A stretch of DNA of 64,000 bases from Streptomyces sp. SAI-135 (GTDB taxonomy: Bacteria > Actinomycetota > Actinomycetes > Streptomycetales > Streptomycetaceae): assembly GCF_029893805.1 (NCBI RefSeq), contig NZ_JARXYP010000002.1, forward strand, positions 5,518,001-5,582,000, given 5' to 3'. Under the pieces are notes generated by a model, which did no database searches, had not been told where the DNA came from, and saw nothing but the letters and a program-made list of their open reading frames with translations. The translations under genes and the position numbers were made by a program. This document shows, one piece after another, positions 1-8,513 of the stretch (positions within the stretch are counted from its first letter, which is position 1; each line of letters opens with the position of its first letter).

Positions 1-162
1 GATGAAGAACAGCCGGCGCCGCTTGTTGCGGATCTCGGAGGCCTCGGCGAGCGCCGCCCAGTCCGGAGTCTGCTCGCCCCCGCCGCTGCTCCACGGCTGC
101 TGTGACTGCGGTTTCCAGGGATCCCACTGAGACGGGGGTCCCCCCTGCTGCCCAAAGCTCAT
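1..162 (-). CDS. N-terminus of a putative membrane protein (partial)
   Basis: Only the first 54 codons are present; the gene runs off the left edge. It starts at an ATG (162, reverse strand). The visible part is rich in Gly, Pro, Gln and Ser with three Trp-containing motifs, then a charged stretch (EIRNKRRR) followed by LFFI, which looks like the cytoplasmic border of a first membrane helix. I do not recognise a family. It is divergent from rplM and shares the intergenic region at 163-487. Confidence 0.6.
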   Translation of the reverse strand, partial: MSFGQQGGPPSQWDPWKPQSQQPWSSGGGEQTPDWAALAEASEIRNKRRRLFFI

Positions 163-278
163 GGGGCGCATCTTAGACGGGGTGCGGGAGGTGCCGTCGG
201 GCCTGTGGACACTGGGCTCGGGACCTTTCCGGCACCGGTGCACATCTCGGCCGCGGGGGTGTGGTGCGGGGACTCGTT

Positions 279-308
279 TTGACCCGTCCGTGGGACCCCG
301 GGTATCCT
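279..308 (+). promoter_or_regulatory. Candidate principal-sigma promoter of rplM-rpsI
   Basis: TTGACC at 279-284 and TATCCT at 303-308 are separated by 18 bases, a good match to the HrdB-type -35/-10 consensus. Transcription would start near 315, leaving a leader of about 170 nt before rplM. The rest of 163-487 holds no open reading frame I would support. Confidence 0.6.
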
Positions 309-435
309 GCTTCTTCGTTGTGTATAGGCCTGCTCATATTCACGCGAGTGGCCTTTACCTAGGTTCCCTGGAGCAGTTACCAGTGGGCGGCATACGGGGC
401 TGACCCGGCCATTGTCGTCCCCAGCTGCACGATCG

Positions 436-473
436 CTTCAGTGATGCCATGTGTCAGCACCCATCCACTGAAG
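436..473 (+). promoter_or_regulatory. Leader hairpin abutting the rplM ribosome-binding site
   Basis: CTTCAGTG (436-443) is the exact reverse complement of CACTGAAG (466-473), giving an 8-bp stem with a 22-nt loop. The 3' arm ends where the purine-rich AAGAAGG stretch begins, 14 nt before the GTG start. A ribosomal-protein leader that controls its own operon is plausible here but is inference. Confidence 0.4.
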
Positions 474-487
474 AAGAAGGCTGCGAA

Positions 488-931
488 GTGCGTACGTACA
501 GCCCCAAGCCCGGCGATGTGACTCGCCAGTGGCACGTCATTGACGCTCAGGACGTCGTCCTGGGCCGTCTCGCCACCACTGCCGCCTCCCTGCTGCGCGG
601 CAAGCACAAGCCGATCTACGCCCCTCACGTCGACACCGGTGACTTCGTCGTCATCATCAACGCCGACAAGGTGCACCTGTCCGGCAACAAGCGGACCCAG
701 AAGATGGCGTACCGCCACTCCGGCTACCCGGGTGGTCTGCGCTCCGTCCGTTACGACGAGCTCCTCGACAAGAACCCCGAGAAGGCCATCGAGAAGGCCG
801 TCAAGGGCATGCTCCCCAAGAACACCCTGGGCCGTCAGATGCTCTCGAAGCTGAAGGTCTACTCGGGCGACCAGCACCCGCACGCTGCCCAGCAGCCGGT
901 GCCGTTCGAGATCACCCAGGTCGCGCAGTAA
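488..931 (+). CDS. rplM: 50S ribosomal protein L13
   Basis: 147-residue L13, a large-subunit protein that binds 23S rRNA early in assembly. The protein begins MRTYSPKPGD and carries the conserved core WHVIDAQDVVLGRLAT and the YRHSGYPGGLR region. The GTG at 488 is chosen over the in-frame ATG at 449 because it gives the family's usual length and N-terminus and sits behind a purine-rich GAAGAAGG site. It is the first gene of a two-gene operon with rpsI, 42 bases downstream, as is usual in actinobacteria. Confidence 0.97.
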   Translation: MRTYSPKPGDVTRQWHVIDAQDVVLGRLATTAASLLRGKHKPIYAPHVDTGDFVVIINADKVHLSGNKRTQKMAYRHSGYPGGLRSVRYDELLDKNPEKAIEKAVKGMLPKNTLGRQMLSKLKVYSGDQHPHAAQQPVPFEITQVAQ

Positions 932-973
932 GTCCGGCCACCCCCTAAGACTGAACAGAATCTGAGGAGAATC

Positions 974-1495
974 GTGGCCGAGACCACCGTCGAGACGCCC
1001 GTCGAGGGCGAAGAGATCGTCGACATCGACAGCTACACCACCGAGTCCGAGGTCCCCGTCGAGGGCGAGTACACCTCGGAGTCGCTCGCGTCCCGCTTCG
1101 GCGACCCGCAGCCGGCCGCCGGCCTGGGCCGTCGCAAGAACGCCATCGCCCGCGTCCGGATCGTCCCGGGCACCGGCAAGTGGAAGATCAACGGTCGCAC
1201 CCTCGAGGACTACTTCCCGAACAAGGTGCACCAGCAGGAAGTCAACGAGCCCTTCAAGGTGCTCGAGCTCGAGGGCCGCTACGACGTCATCGCCCGCATC
1301 GCGGGTGGCGGTGTCTCCGGTCAGGCCGGTGCGCTCCGTCTCGGTGTCGCCCGCGCGCTGAACGAGGCCGACGTGGACAACAACCGCGGCGCCCTCAAGA
1401 AGGCCGGATTCCTCCGTCGCGACGACCGTGCGGTCGAGCGCAAGAAGGCCGGTCTCAAGAAGGCCCGCAAGGCTCCGCAGTACAGCAAGCGTTAA
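974..1495 (+). CDS. rpsI: 30S ribosomal protein S9
   Basis: 173 residues with a GTG start behind a TGAGGAGA site. About 45 acidic N-terminal residues (MAETTVETPVEGEE...) precede the S9 core, a lineage-specific extension seen in actinobacteria. The core has GLGRRKNAIARVR and GGGVSGQAGALRLG, and the C-terminus ends in the basic tail QYSKR that reaches the P-site tRNA. It is co-transcribed with rplM and ended by a strong hairpin at 1515-1556. Confidence 0.97.
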   Translation: MAETTVETPVEGEEIVDIDSYTTESEVPVEGEYTSESLASRFGDPQPAAGLGRRKNAIARVRIVPGTGKWKINGRTLEDYFPNKVHQQEVNEPFKVLELEGRYDVIARIAGGGVSGQAGALRLGVARALNEADVDNNRGALKKAGFLRRDDRAVERKKAGLKKARKAPQYSKR

Positions 1496-1514
1496 TCGCA
1501 GCTGCCTGTACGTC

Positions 1515-1556
1515 CGAACGCCCCGGCGGCACGCCACAGTGCCGCCGGGGCGTTCG
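1515..1556 (+). terminator. Intrinsic terminator of rplM-rpsI
   Basis: A perfect 18-bp stem (1515-1532 with 1539-1556) has a 6-nt loop (GCCACA) and is followed by TTTAT. It lies 20 bases after the rpsI stop. Confidence 0.9.
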
Positions 1557-1649
1557 TTTATCACAGCCTTAGGCGTATAACGGCACAAGGCGCTCAAAGG
1601 CTCATGTGATCGGATGATCTCCGTTACTGATGCTTTCTCAGGAGGACAA

Positions 1650-3008
1650 GTGGGACGACTCTTCGGCACGGACGGCGTGCGCGGTGTCGCCAACGCGGAT
1701 CTGACGGCCGAGATGGCGCTCGGTCTGTCGGTCGCGGCGGCGCACGTGCTGGCCGAGGCGGGTACGTTCCAGGGCCACCGGCCGACGGCGGTGGTCGGAC
1801 GTGATCCGCGCGCGTCCGGGGAGTTCCTGGAGGCCGCCGTGGTCGCCGGCCTCGCGAGCGCCGGGGTGGACGTCCTGCGCGTCGGAGTGCTGCCCACGCC
1901 CGCGGTGGCGTACCTGACCGGCGTGCTCGGCGCCGACCTCGGCGTCATGCTCTCCGCGAGCCACAACGCCATGCCGGACAACGGCGTCAAGTTCCTCGCC
2001 CGCGGCGGGCACAAGCTCGACGACGAGCTGGAGGACCGGATCGAGGCGATCTACGACGCGCACCGGCACGGTGAGCCCTGGGAGCGGCCGACCGGCGGCG
2101 GTGTCGGCCGGGTCCGTGACTACACCGAGGGCTTCGACAAGTACGTGGCGCACCTGATCGCCGTACTGCCGAACCGGCTCGACGGGCTGAGGATCGTCCT
2201 CGACGAGGCGCACGGCGCCGCTGCCCGGGTGTCGCCGGAGGCGTTCTCGCGGGCCGGCGCCGAGGTGATCACCATCGGTGCCCAGCCGGACGGGCTGAAC
2301 ATCAACGACGGCTGCGGCTCCACCCACCTCGACCTGCTGAAGGCCGCCGTCGTCGAGCACGGCGCGGACTTCGGCATCGCGCACGACGGCGACGCGGACC
2401 GGTGCCTGGCCGTCGACCACACCGGCGAGGAGGTGGACGGCGACCAGATCATGGCCGTTCTCGCGCTGGCGATGAAGGAGCGGGGCGCGCTGCGGTCCGA
2501 CACCGTGGTGGCCACCGTCATGTCCAACCTCGGGTTCAAGCTGGCGCTGGAGCGGGAGGGGCTGCGGCTCGTCCAGACCGCGGTCGGCGACCGGTACGTG
2601 CTCGAGGAGATGAAGGAGCACGGGTTCGCCCTCGGCGGTGAGCAGTCCGGGCACGTCATCATCCTGGATCACGCCACCACCGGGGACGGGACGCTGACCG
2701 GGCTGATGCTGGCGGCTCGGGTCGCGCAGAGCGGGCGGTCGCTGAAGGAGCTGGCCGCGGTGATGGAGCGGTTGCCACAGGTTCTGATCAACGTGCCTGA
2801 TGTGGACAGGGCGCGGGTGTCGACGTCCGCGGAACTGGCTTCCGCCGTCGCCGAGGCGGAGCGGGAACTCGGTGAGACGGGACGGGTGTTGTTGCGGCCG
2901 TCGGGTACGGAGCCGTTGGTGCGGGTGATGGTCGAGGCCGCGGACATCGATCAGGCCCGGTCGGTGGCGGGGCGGCTGGCCGATGCGGTGAAGTCGGCGC
3001 TCGGCTGA
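1650..3008 (+). CDS. glmM: Phosphoglucosamine mutase
   Basis: 452 residues. It converts glucosamine-6-phosphate to glucosamine-1-phosphate, the step after GlmS toward UDP-GlcNAc and peptidoglycan. It starts MGRLFGTDGVRG and has the active-site serine loop SASHN (Ser about 104), the metal-binding DGDADR motif, and the C-terminal phosphate-binding RPSGTEP. The GTG at 1650 follows GGAGGAC and gives the standard length; an upstream in-frame ATG at 1614 would add 12 residues without a binding site. glmS lies 3 kb downstream. Confidence 0.97.
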   Translation: MGRLFGTDGVRGVANADLTAEMALGLSVAAAHVLAEAGTFQGHRPTAVVGRDPRASGEFLEAAVVAGLASAGVDVLRVGVLPTPAVAYLTGVLGADLGVMLSASHNAMPDNGVKFLARGGHKLDDELEDRIEAIYDAHRHGEPWERPTGGGVGRVRDYTEGFDKYVAHLIAVLPNRLDGLRIVLDEAHGAAARVSPEAFSRAGAEVITIGAQPDGLNINDGCGSTHLDLLKAAVVEHGADFGIAHDGDADRCLAVDHTGEEVDGDQIMAVLALAMKERGALRSDTVVATVMSNLGFKLALEREGLRLVQTAVGDRYVLEEMKEHGFALGGEQSGHVIILDHATTGDGTLTGLMLAARVAQSGRSLKELAAVMERLPQVLINVPDVDRARVSTSAELASAVAEAERELGETGRVLLRPSGTEPLVRVMVEAADIDQARSVAGRLADAVKSALG

Positions 3009-3035
3009 GTTGCCGGACAGGGGCAGGGGATCGGT

Positions 3036-3121
3036 GGGCGTCGCGGGCTGCGGGCCCGTTGTGGCTGGTCGCGCTCACGCGGCGGAGCCGCAGATCGACG
3101 CAGCCCCGCGCCCCTAACGGC
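3036..3121. repeat. Streptomyces-type interspersed intergenic element (copy 1)
   Basis: A GC-rich stretch between convergent glmM and the DUF389 gene contains GTGGCTGGTCGCGC (3061-3074), a small GCGGC-GGA-GCCGC hairpin, and CCGCGCCCCTAACGG. A related block occurs at 40545-40580. Elements of this look are common at the ends of Streptomyces genes and may act as bidirectional terminators. The element runs into the stop codon of the DUF389 gene. Confidence 0.5.
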
Positions 3122-4034
3122 GTTTCCGCCAGGCCCACTTCTGGAGCAGCAGGGTCACCGTGCCCGCCAGGACGATGCCCATGAGGTTCAGGAGGAGCTG
3201 TTCCGTCGAGCCCCAGGTCTGTCGGGTGTCGCCGTAGCTGAGCGCCACCGCCGCGTTGGCGGCCGCCGGAACCGTGGTGACCGAGATGGCCACGCCCACC
3301 AGGGCACCTGACTTGGCCGAGGTCAGGGAGAGGGTGCCGGCGGCGCCCGCGAGGACGGCGACGATGAAGGAGAAGGCGTCCGGGGCGTAGACGAAGCCGG
3401 TCTGCGGACGGTCGCCCTCCAGTTTGGCCTCGCTGAACAGGTTCAGCGCGTCCATGAAGAGACTGAACCCCACCGTCACGGCCATCGCCACGGCGAAGCC
3501 GACGAGCAGGGCGATCAGGGAGCGCAGCGCCAGGCGGGGGGCGCGCTGCACTATCGAGGTGGAGATCCCGGCGAGTGGGCCGAACTCCGGGCCCACCGCC
3601 ATCGCGCCCACGATCAGCACCGCGTTGTCCAGCACCACACCGCAGGCCGCGATCATCGTGGCCAGGGTGATGAAGGCCAGGTAGGTGGCGGAGAGCGTCG
3701 ACTCCTCGTGGGTGGCGTCGGTCATGTGCTCCCACAGGACCGCGTCCGCGCCCTCGCCGGGAGCCTCCGCCTCGGCCTTGTCGGCGCGTTTCGACAGGGA
3801 CAGGTCGATGTTCTCGACCGCGATGGAGCCGTTGACGTCGAGGCCCAACCCCTGGAGGTCGCTGAGGAGTTCGTCGCCGGCCTCACGGGCGACGTCGCAC
3901 AGGACGACGTCCCCCTGCGGGTTGCGGGCCGCGCCCGACAGCACGACGAGATGGGTGGTGCCGACCGTCCCCTCGATCAGACGCACCACGTCGGCGGTCT
4001 GGTCGGACGGCGAGATCAGGCGCAGATGCAGCAT
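3114..4034 (-). CDS. DUF389 family membrane protein
   Basis: 306 residues, ATG start. Residues 1-90 form a soluble region starting MLHLRLISPSDQTADVV, of the kind that precedes DUF389. From about 115 to the end there are five or six hydrophobic segments, including LAFITLATMIAACGVVLDNAVLIVG and the conserved GAMAVGPEFGPLAG loop. The family has no firmly assigned biochemical role. It lies 26 bases downstream of coaA on the same strand, so co-transcription is likely. Confidence 0.8.
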   Translation of the reverse strand: MLHLRLISPSDQTADVVRLIEGTVGTTHLVVLSGAARNPQGDVVLCDVAREAGDELLSDLQGLGLDVNGSIAVENIDLSLSKRADKAEAEAPGEGADAVLWEHMTDATHEESTLSATYLAFITLATMIAACGVVLDNAVLIVGAMAVGPEFGPLAGISTSIVQRAPRLALRSLIALLVGFAVAMAVTVGFSLFMDALNLFSEAKLEGDRPQTGFVYAPDAFSFIVAVLAGAAGTLSLTSAKSGALVGVAISVTTVPAAANAAVALSYGDTRQTWGSTEQLLLNLMGIVLAGTVTLLLQKWAWRKRR

Positions 4035-4060
4035 GACGCCTTTCTAACAGGCGCCGCCGA

Positions 4061-5050
4061 CTACAGCTTGCGCAGGCTGAGCTTGCGCACCTTGTGGTCC
4101 TGGCCCTTGCGGATGACGAGGGTGGCGCGGCCGCGGGTGGGGGCGATGTTCTCCACCAGGTTGGGCTTGTTGATGGTCCGCCACAGGGTGCGGGCGTAGT
4201 CGAGGGCCTCCTCCTCCGAGACCTGGGTGTACTTCCTGAAGTACGAGTCGGGGTTCTGGAAGGCGGTCTGCCGGAGCTTCTTGAACCGGCTGAGGTACCA
4301 GCGCTCGATGTCCTCGGCGCTCGCGTCGACGTACACGCTGAAGTCGAAGTAGTCGGCGAGACCGACGCGGGTGCGGCCGTCGGTGCCGGGGAGGGCGGGT
4401 TGCAGGACGTTCAAGCCCTCGACGATCAGGATGTCCGGGCGGCGGACCGTGAGCCGCTGGTCCGGGACGATGTCGTAGATCAGGTGGGAGTAGACGGGGG
4501 CGGTGACCTCGTCCTTGCCCGCCTTGATGTCGGCGACGAAACGGGTCAGCGCGCGGCGGTCGTACGACTCCGGGAAGCCCTTGCGCGACATGAGCCCGCG
4601 GGCCTCCAGTTCCCGGGTGGGCAGCAGGAAGCCGTCGGTGGTGACCAGCTCCACGCGGGGGTGCTCGGGCCAGCGGGACAGCAGGGCCTGGAGGAGACGG
4701 GCGACGGTCGACTTGCCCACGGCGACCGATCCAGCGACCCCTATGACGAACGGGGTGCCGGACTGGGAGCCCTGCTCGCCGAGGAAGGTGTTCAGGGCGC
4801 CTCGGAGGCCGTCCGTGGCGCCGACGTAGAGATTCAGCAGCCGGGACAGCGGGAGGTAGATGTCCCGCACCTCGTCGAGGTCGATGACGTCACCGAGACC
4901 GCGCAGCTTCTCGACCTCGTCGGCGGTGAGGGGGAGCGGCGTCTTGTCGCGCAGCGCACTCCACTCCGCTCGGGTGAGGTCGACGTAGGGAGTCGCCTCC
5001 GGCTTGTGCCGGTGGGCGCTCCGGGGCATCGGGGAGACCGGAGAGATCAC
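4061..5050 (-). CDS. coaA: Type I pantothenate kinase
   Basis: 329 residues. It phosphorylates pantothenate with ATP, the first step of CoA synthesis. The P-loop GVAGSVAVGKST is at about residues 105-116, followed by the family signatures TTDGFLLP and SRKGFPESYD, then YDIVPDQ and VEGLNVLQ. The length matches bacterial type I enzymes. The GTG start at 5050 (MISPVSPMPRSAHRH) has no clear ribosome-binding site; an internal ATG seven codons on is an alternative. Confidence 0.95.
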   Translation of the reverse strand: MISPVSPMPRSAHRHKPEATPYVDLTRAEWSALRDKTPLPLTADEVEKLRGLGDVIDLDEVRDIYLPLSRLLNLYVGATDGLRGALNTFLGEQGSQSGTPFVIGVAGSVAVGKSTVARLLQALLSRWPEHPRVELVTTDGFLLPTRELEARGLMSRKGFPESYDRRALTRFVADIKAGKDEVTAPVYSHLIYDIVPDQRLTVRRPDILIVEGLNVLQPALPGTDGRTRVGLADYFDFSVYVDASAEDIERWYLSRFKKLRQTAFQNPDSYFRKYTQVSEEEALDYARTLWRTINKPNLVENIAPTRGRATLVIRKGQDHKVRKLSLRKL

Positions 5051-5109
5051 AGTCCATTGTTAACGGAGTTTGAACGGGGTGGGGGGTGGGGTGCGTCACG
5101 CGGGGCCCG

Positions 5110-6042
5110 TCACGTGGGGTCCGCGTAGGCGAGGTGGGTCGCGCAGACCCGGCAGCGGAAGAGGTACGCGGTGGGCTGGTCGTCCTTGTCGAGGGAGCCG
5201 AGGTAGTCGTCGAAGCCGTCGTGGGGCCACTGCCGGCGGAGGTGGTCGACGGCGTCCGGGTACTCGTCGAGCTCCTTCGCCCCGGCGCGACCGAGGAACT
5301 CGGCGCCGTCGCCGCAGTGCGTGAGCCAGGTCGGCGACTGCCGGGCGACGAACCCCGGTGTGCGCCTGAGGATCTTCGTCACGACGTCTTCGGGTACGTC
5401 CCCCTCGATGCCGTCGGCGAAGGTCGCGTCGTAGCGCTGGGCGGCCTTGCCGAAGGCGATGCAGTACGGGCAGATGCCGCCGTCCGGAGCGTCCGCGGCG
5501 TGGACGGGCCCGGTGTAGACCCAGCCGTTCTCCTGTCCGCAGCACACGCAGGGCTCGTCGGAGGCGGTGACGGAACCGGTGGCGACGGGGCTGGGGTGGT
5601 AGGGGAACGGGGGGAGGGCGGGGCGCCGGCGGGGTTCCGGCTGCGGGGAGATCACGAGCTGGATCGTCCGGCCGGTCAGGGCCCCGGGGGCCACGACGAG
5701 CGCTTCCGCGCGCAGGCTCTCCGGGAGGTGTCCGCGGTCGGCCTCGCTCGTGATGATCATCGGGCAGTCGAGCGGCATGACGCCCGCGCCGGTTCTTCGC
5801 ACGAGCGCGGCCACGTGATCGAGGATCCGGCCGGGGGAGAAGCGGTGGAAGGTGAGCCCGAGGGCGTCGCCGTAGACCTCCGACCCACCGCCGTCCTCGG
5901 CTTCGAGGTCCCAGGACTCCGGCAGACCGGTGGGGGGCATGCCGCCCACCGTGACGGGGCCGAGGGTGTCGCGTATCGCGGATTCGTCCATGGGGGCGGG
6001 TTCCTCGTCCACGAAACGCCAGACGTACATGCTGTAGCTCAC
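5110..6042 (-). CDS. CbrC (UPF0167) family protein with an N-terminal extension
   Basis: 310 residues. The C-terminal part (from about residue 140) has the CbrC-type layout: CVCCG, ENGWVYTGPVHA, ICPYCIAFGKAAQRYDATF, a conserved PTWLTHCGD, and a final RCRVCATH. The paired Cys could bind metal. CbrC proteins are associated with colicin tolerance in enterobacteria; the role in actinobacteria is unknown. The N-terminal ~130 residues (MSYSMYVWRF...) resemble small Streptomyces proteins of unknown function. The GTG at 6042 sits behind GGAGC; an internal ATG four codons later is possible. Confidence 0.7.
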   Translation of the reverse strand: MSYSMYVWRFVDEEPAPMDESAIRDTLGPVTVGGMPPTGLPESWDLEAEDGGGSEVYGDALGLTFHRFSPGRILDHVAALVRRTGAGVMPLDCPMIITSEADRGHLPESLRAEALVVAPGALTGRTIQLVISPQPEPRRRPALPPFPYHPSPVATGSVTASDEPCVCCGQENGWVYTGPVHAADAPDGGICPYCIAFGKAAQRYDATFADGIEGDVPEDVVTKILRRTPGFVARQSPTWLTHCGDGAEFLGRAGAKELDEYPDAVDHLRRQWPHDGFDDYLGSLDKDDQPTAYLFRCRVCATHLAYADPT

Positions 6043-6170
6043 GTGGCTCCTACGACCAGTGGGGATCAGGGCCGGACGCCCATGATCGCAGTGTGCTCCG
6101 GCGCGGCGATATCCGAATCCGGGCACGAAGTGCCGTGATCCGGCGCCGCTCGCGCCCTAGGCTGCCGCGC

Positions 6171-8018
6171 ATGTGCGGAATCGTGGGATACGTGGGGTCG
6201 CAGTCGGCGCTCGATGTCGTGATGGCCGGGCTGAAGCGGCTGGAGTACCGGGGGTACGACTCGGCAGGCGTCGCCGTGCTCGCGGACGGCGGGCTGGCGG
6301 CGGCGAAGAAGGCCGGGAAGCTGGTCAATCTGGAGAAGGAGCTGGTGGACCGGCCGTTGCCGACCGGGGTCACCGGTATCGGACACACGCGGTGGGCCAC
6401 CCACGGCGGTCCGACGGACGCCAACGCGCATCCGCACCTGGACAACGCCGGGCGGGTCGCCGTCGTCCACAACGGGATCATCGAGAACTTCGCCGCGCTG
6501 CGGGCCGAGCTGGAGGAGCGCGGGCACGCGCTCGCCTCCGAGACCGACACCGAGGTCGTCGCGCACCTGCTCACCGAGGAGTTCTCGGCGACGGCCGACC
6601 TCGCGGAGGCCATGCGGCTGGTGTGCCGGCGGCTGGAGGGGGCGTTCACGCTGGTCGCGGTGCACGCCGACGAGCCGGATGTCGTGGTCGGCGCCCGGCG
6701 GAACTCGCCGCTCGTGGTGGGCGTGGGGGAGGGAGAAGCCTTTCTGGCGTCGGACGTGGCGGCCTTCATCGCCCACACCCGTTCCGCGATCGAACTCGGT
6801 CAGGACCAGGTCGTGGAGGTGCGGCGCGACGGCGTGACCGTCACCGGGTTCGACGGCCGGCCCGCCGACGTCCGCTCCTTCCGCATCGACTGGGACGCCT
6901 CCGCCGCCGAGAAGGGCGGCTACGACTACTTCATGCTCAAGGAGATCGCCGAGCAGCCGAAGGCGGTCGCCGACACCCTGCTCGGCCGTATCGACGCGGC
7001 CGGCTCCCTGACGCTGGACGAGGTACGCATCTCCGACGCCGAACTGCGGGAGGTGGACAAGGTCGTCATCGTGGCGTGCGGTACGGCCTTCCACGCGGGG
7101 ATGATCGCCAAGTACGCCATCGAGCACTGGACCCGGATCCCCTGCGAGGTGGAGCTGGCGAGCGAGTTCCGCTACCGGGACCCGATCCTGGGACCGCGGT
7201 CGCTGGTGATCGCGATCTCCCAGTCCGGGGAGACCATGGACACCCTCATGGCGCTGCGGCACGCCCGCGAGCAGGGTTCCAAGGTGCTGGCGATCTGCAA
7301 CACCAACGGTTCGACGATCCCCCGGGAGTCGGACGCGGTGCTGTACACGCACGCAGGACCCGAGGTCGCCGTCGCGTCGACGAAGGCGTTCCTCACGCAG
7401 CTCGTGGCGTGTTACCTCGTGGCGCTGTACCTGGGGCAGGTGCGCGGGACCAAGTGGGGCGACGAGATCTCCGCCGTGATCCGGGACCTGTCGCACATCT
7501 CCGGCGAGGTCGAGCGGGTGCTGGAGACGATGGAACCCGTGCGGGCTCTGGCCCGGTCGCTGGCCGGCAAGGACACCGTGCTGTTCCTCGGCCGTCATGT
7601 CGGCTACCCGGTCGCGCTGGAGGGTGCGCTGAAGCTCAAGGAACTCGCCTACATGCATGCCGAGGGCTTCGCGGCAGGCGAGTTGAAGCACGGGCCGATC
7701 GCGCTGATCGAGGAGGACCTGCCCGTGGTCGTGGTCGTACCGTCACCCCGGGGGCGGTCGGTGATCCACGACAAGATCGTGTCCAACATCCAGGAGATCC
7801 GGGCCCGGGGCGCGCGCACGATCGTCATCGCGGAGGAGGGGGACGACACGGTGGTGCCGTACGCCGACCATCTGATCTGGATCCCGGCCACCCCGACGCT
7901 GCTCCAGCCGCTGGTGGCGACGGTGCCGTTGCAGGTGTTCGCGTGCGAGCTGGCGACCGCCCGGGGCAACGAGGTGGATCAGCCGAGGAATTTGGCGAAG
8001 TCGGTCACGGTGGAGTGA
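6171..8018 (+). CDS. glmS: Glutamine-fructose-6-phosphate aminotransferase (isomerizing)
   Basis: 615 residues. It makes glucosamine-6-phosphate from fructose-6-phosphate and glutamine and commits carbon to amino-sugar synthesis. The start MCGIVGYVG places the nucleophilic Cys at position 2 after Met removal. The glutaminase half (to ~240) has the GHTRWATHG loop; the C-terminal half has two SIS domains (VACGTAFHAG, SQSGETMDT) and ends in the characteristic PRNLAKSVTVE. Its last 40 bases overlap the antisense end of a DUF397 gene, and its 3' 115 bases are repeated downstream at 8217. Confidence 0.97.
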   Translation: MCGIVGYVGSQSALDVVMAGLKRLEYRGYDSAGVAVLADGGLAAAKKAGKLVNLEKELVDRPLPTGVTGIGHTRWATHGGPTDANAHPHLDNAGRVAVVHNGIIENFAALRAELEERGHALASETDTEVVAHLLTEEFSATADLAEAMRLVCRRLEGAFTLVAVHADEPDVVVGARRNSPLVVGVGEGEAFLASDVAAFIAHTRSAIELGQDQVVEVRRDGVTVTGFDGRPADVRSFRIDWDASAAEKGGYDYFMLKEIAEQPKAVADTLLGRIDAAGSLTLDEVRISDAELREVDKVVIVACGTAFHAGMIAKYAIEHWTRIPCEVELASEFRYRDPILGPRSLVIAISQSGETMDTLMALRHAREQGSKVLAICNTNGSTIPRESDAVLYTHAGPEVAVASTKAFLTQLVACYLVALYLGQVRGTKWGDEISAVIRDLSHISGEVERVLETMEPVRALARSLAGKDTVLFLGRHVGYPVALEGALKLKELAYMHAEGFAAGELKHGPIALIEEDLPVVVVVPSPRGRSVIHDKIVSNIQEIRARGARTIVIAEEGDDTVVPYADHLIWIPATPTLLQPLVATVPLQVFACELATARGNEVDQPRNLAKSVTVE

Positions 8019-8206
8019 GGCGCCTTCAGTTCGTTGAGGAAGGTGACGAAGGCTTCGGTCGGGAGGGTGAGGGTGGCGCCGGCCGGGGCCTTGGAGTCGC
8101 GGATGGATATGTGGGTGGGGTGGGTGGCGATCTCGACGCAGTTGTTGCCGTCGCCGCCGCCGGAGTAGGACGACTTCCGCCAGTTCTCGGTCACGGGGTG
8201 CCTCAC
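7979..8206 (-). CDS. DUF397 small protein (copy A)
   Basis: 75 residues; GTG start at 8206. It has the DUF397 signature WRKSSYSGGGDGNNCVEIA and a DSK-x(8)-LP segment near the middle. DUF397 proteins are small partners of XRE/DUF5753 regulators in Streptomyces (WhiJ-like systems). Unlike copy B, this copy is preceded only by a remnant of the XRE 3' end (codons LAKEL and stop) joined to duplicated glmS sequence, so it has lost its coupled upstream gene. Its 3' end overlaps glmS in antisense. Expression is uncertain. Confidence 0.75.
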   Translation of the reverse strand: MRHPVTENWRKSSYSGGGDGNNCVEIATHPTHISIRDSKAPAGATLTLPTEAFVTFLNELKAPHSTVTDFAKFLG

Positions 8207-8216
8207 AGTTCCTTGG

Positions 8217-8331
8217 CCAGCCGCTGGTGGCGACGGTGCCGTTGCAGGTGTTCGCGTGCGAGCTGGCGACCGCCCGGGGCAACGAGGTGGATCAGCCGAG
8301 GAACCTGGCGAAGTCGGTCACGGTGGAGTGA
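8217..8331 (+). pseudogene. Duplicated 3' fragment of glmS
   Basis: This is a second copy of the last ~37 codons of glmS including its stop, nearly identical to 7904-8018. There is no start or upstream coding region, so it is a by-product of the tandem duplication and is not expected to make a protein. Confidence 0.85.
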
Positions 8332-8513
8332 GGCTCCTTCAGTTCGTTGAGGAAGGTGACGAAGGCTTCGGTCGGGAGGGTGAGGGTGGCGCCGGCCGGG
8401 GCCTTGGAGTCGCGGATGGATATGTGGGTGGGGTGGGTGGCGATCTCGACGCAGTTGTTGCCGTCGTCCGGTCCCGAGTAGGTCGACTTCCGCCAGTTCT
8501 CCATGGGCCTCAC
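8292..8513 (-). CDS. DUF397 small protein (copy B, coupled to the XRE gene)
   Basis: 73 residues with the same DUF397 signature as copy A; the two differ mainly in residues 3-17 (SSYSGGGD versus STYSGPDD) and at two sites near the C-terminus. The GTG start (8511-8513) overlaps the TGA of the upstream XRE gene (8510-8512), so translation is probably coupled. It is the small partner of the adjacent regulator. Copy B is probably the ancestral arrangement because its neighbour is intact. Confidence 0.85.
   Translation of the reverse strand: MRPMENWRKSTYSGPDDGNNCVEIATHPTHISIRDSKAPAGATLTLPTEAFVTFLNELKEPHSTVTDFARFLG

Noticed and set aside
449..487. An extended L13 from the ATG at 449.
   Set aside because: The extra residues lie in the leader hairpin and are not part of the L13 family; the GTG at 488 gives the normal protein.
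6043..6170. glmS ribozyme or riboswitch upstream of glmS.
   Set aside because: The gap is 128 bases, has no recognisable glmS-ribozyme core, and this RNA is known mainly from Firmicutes.
8217..8331. Second glmS reading frame considered as a gene.
   Set aside because: Only the last ~37 codons are present, without a start; it belongs to the duplication.
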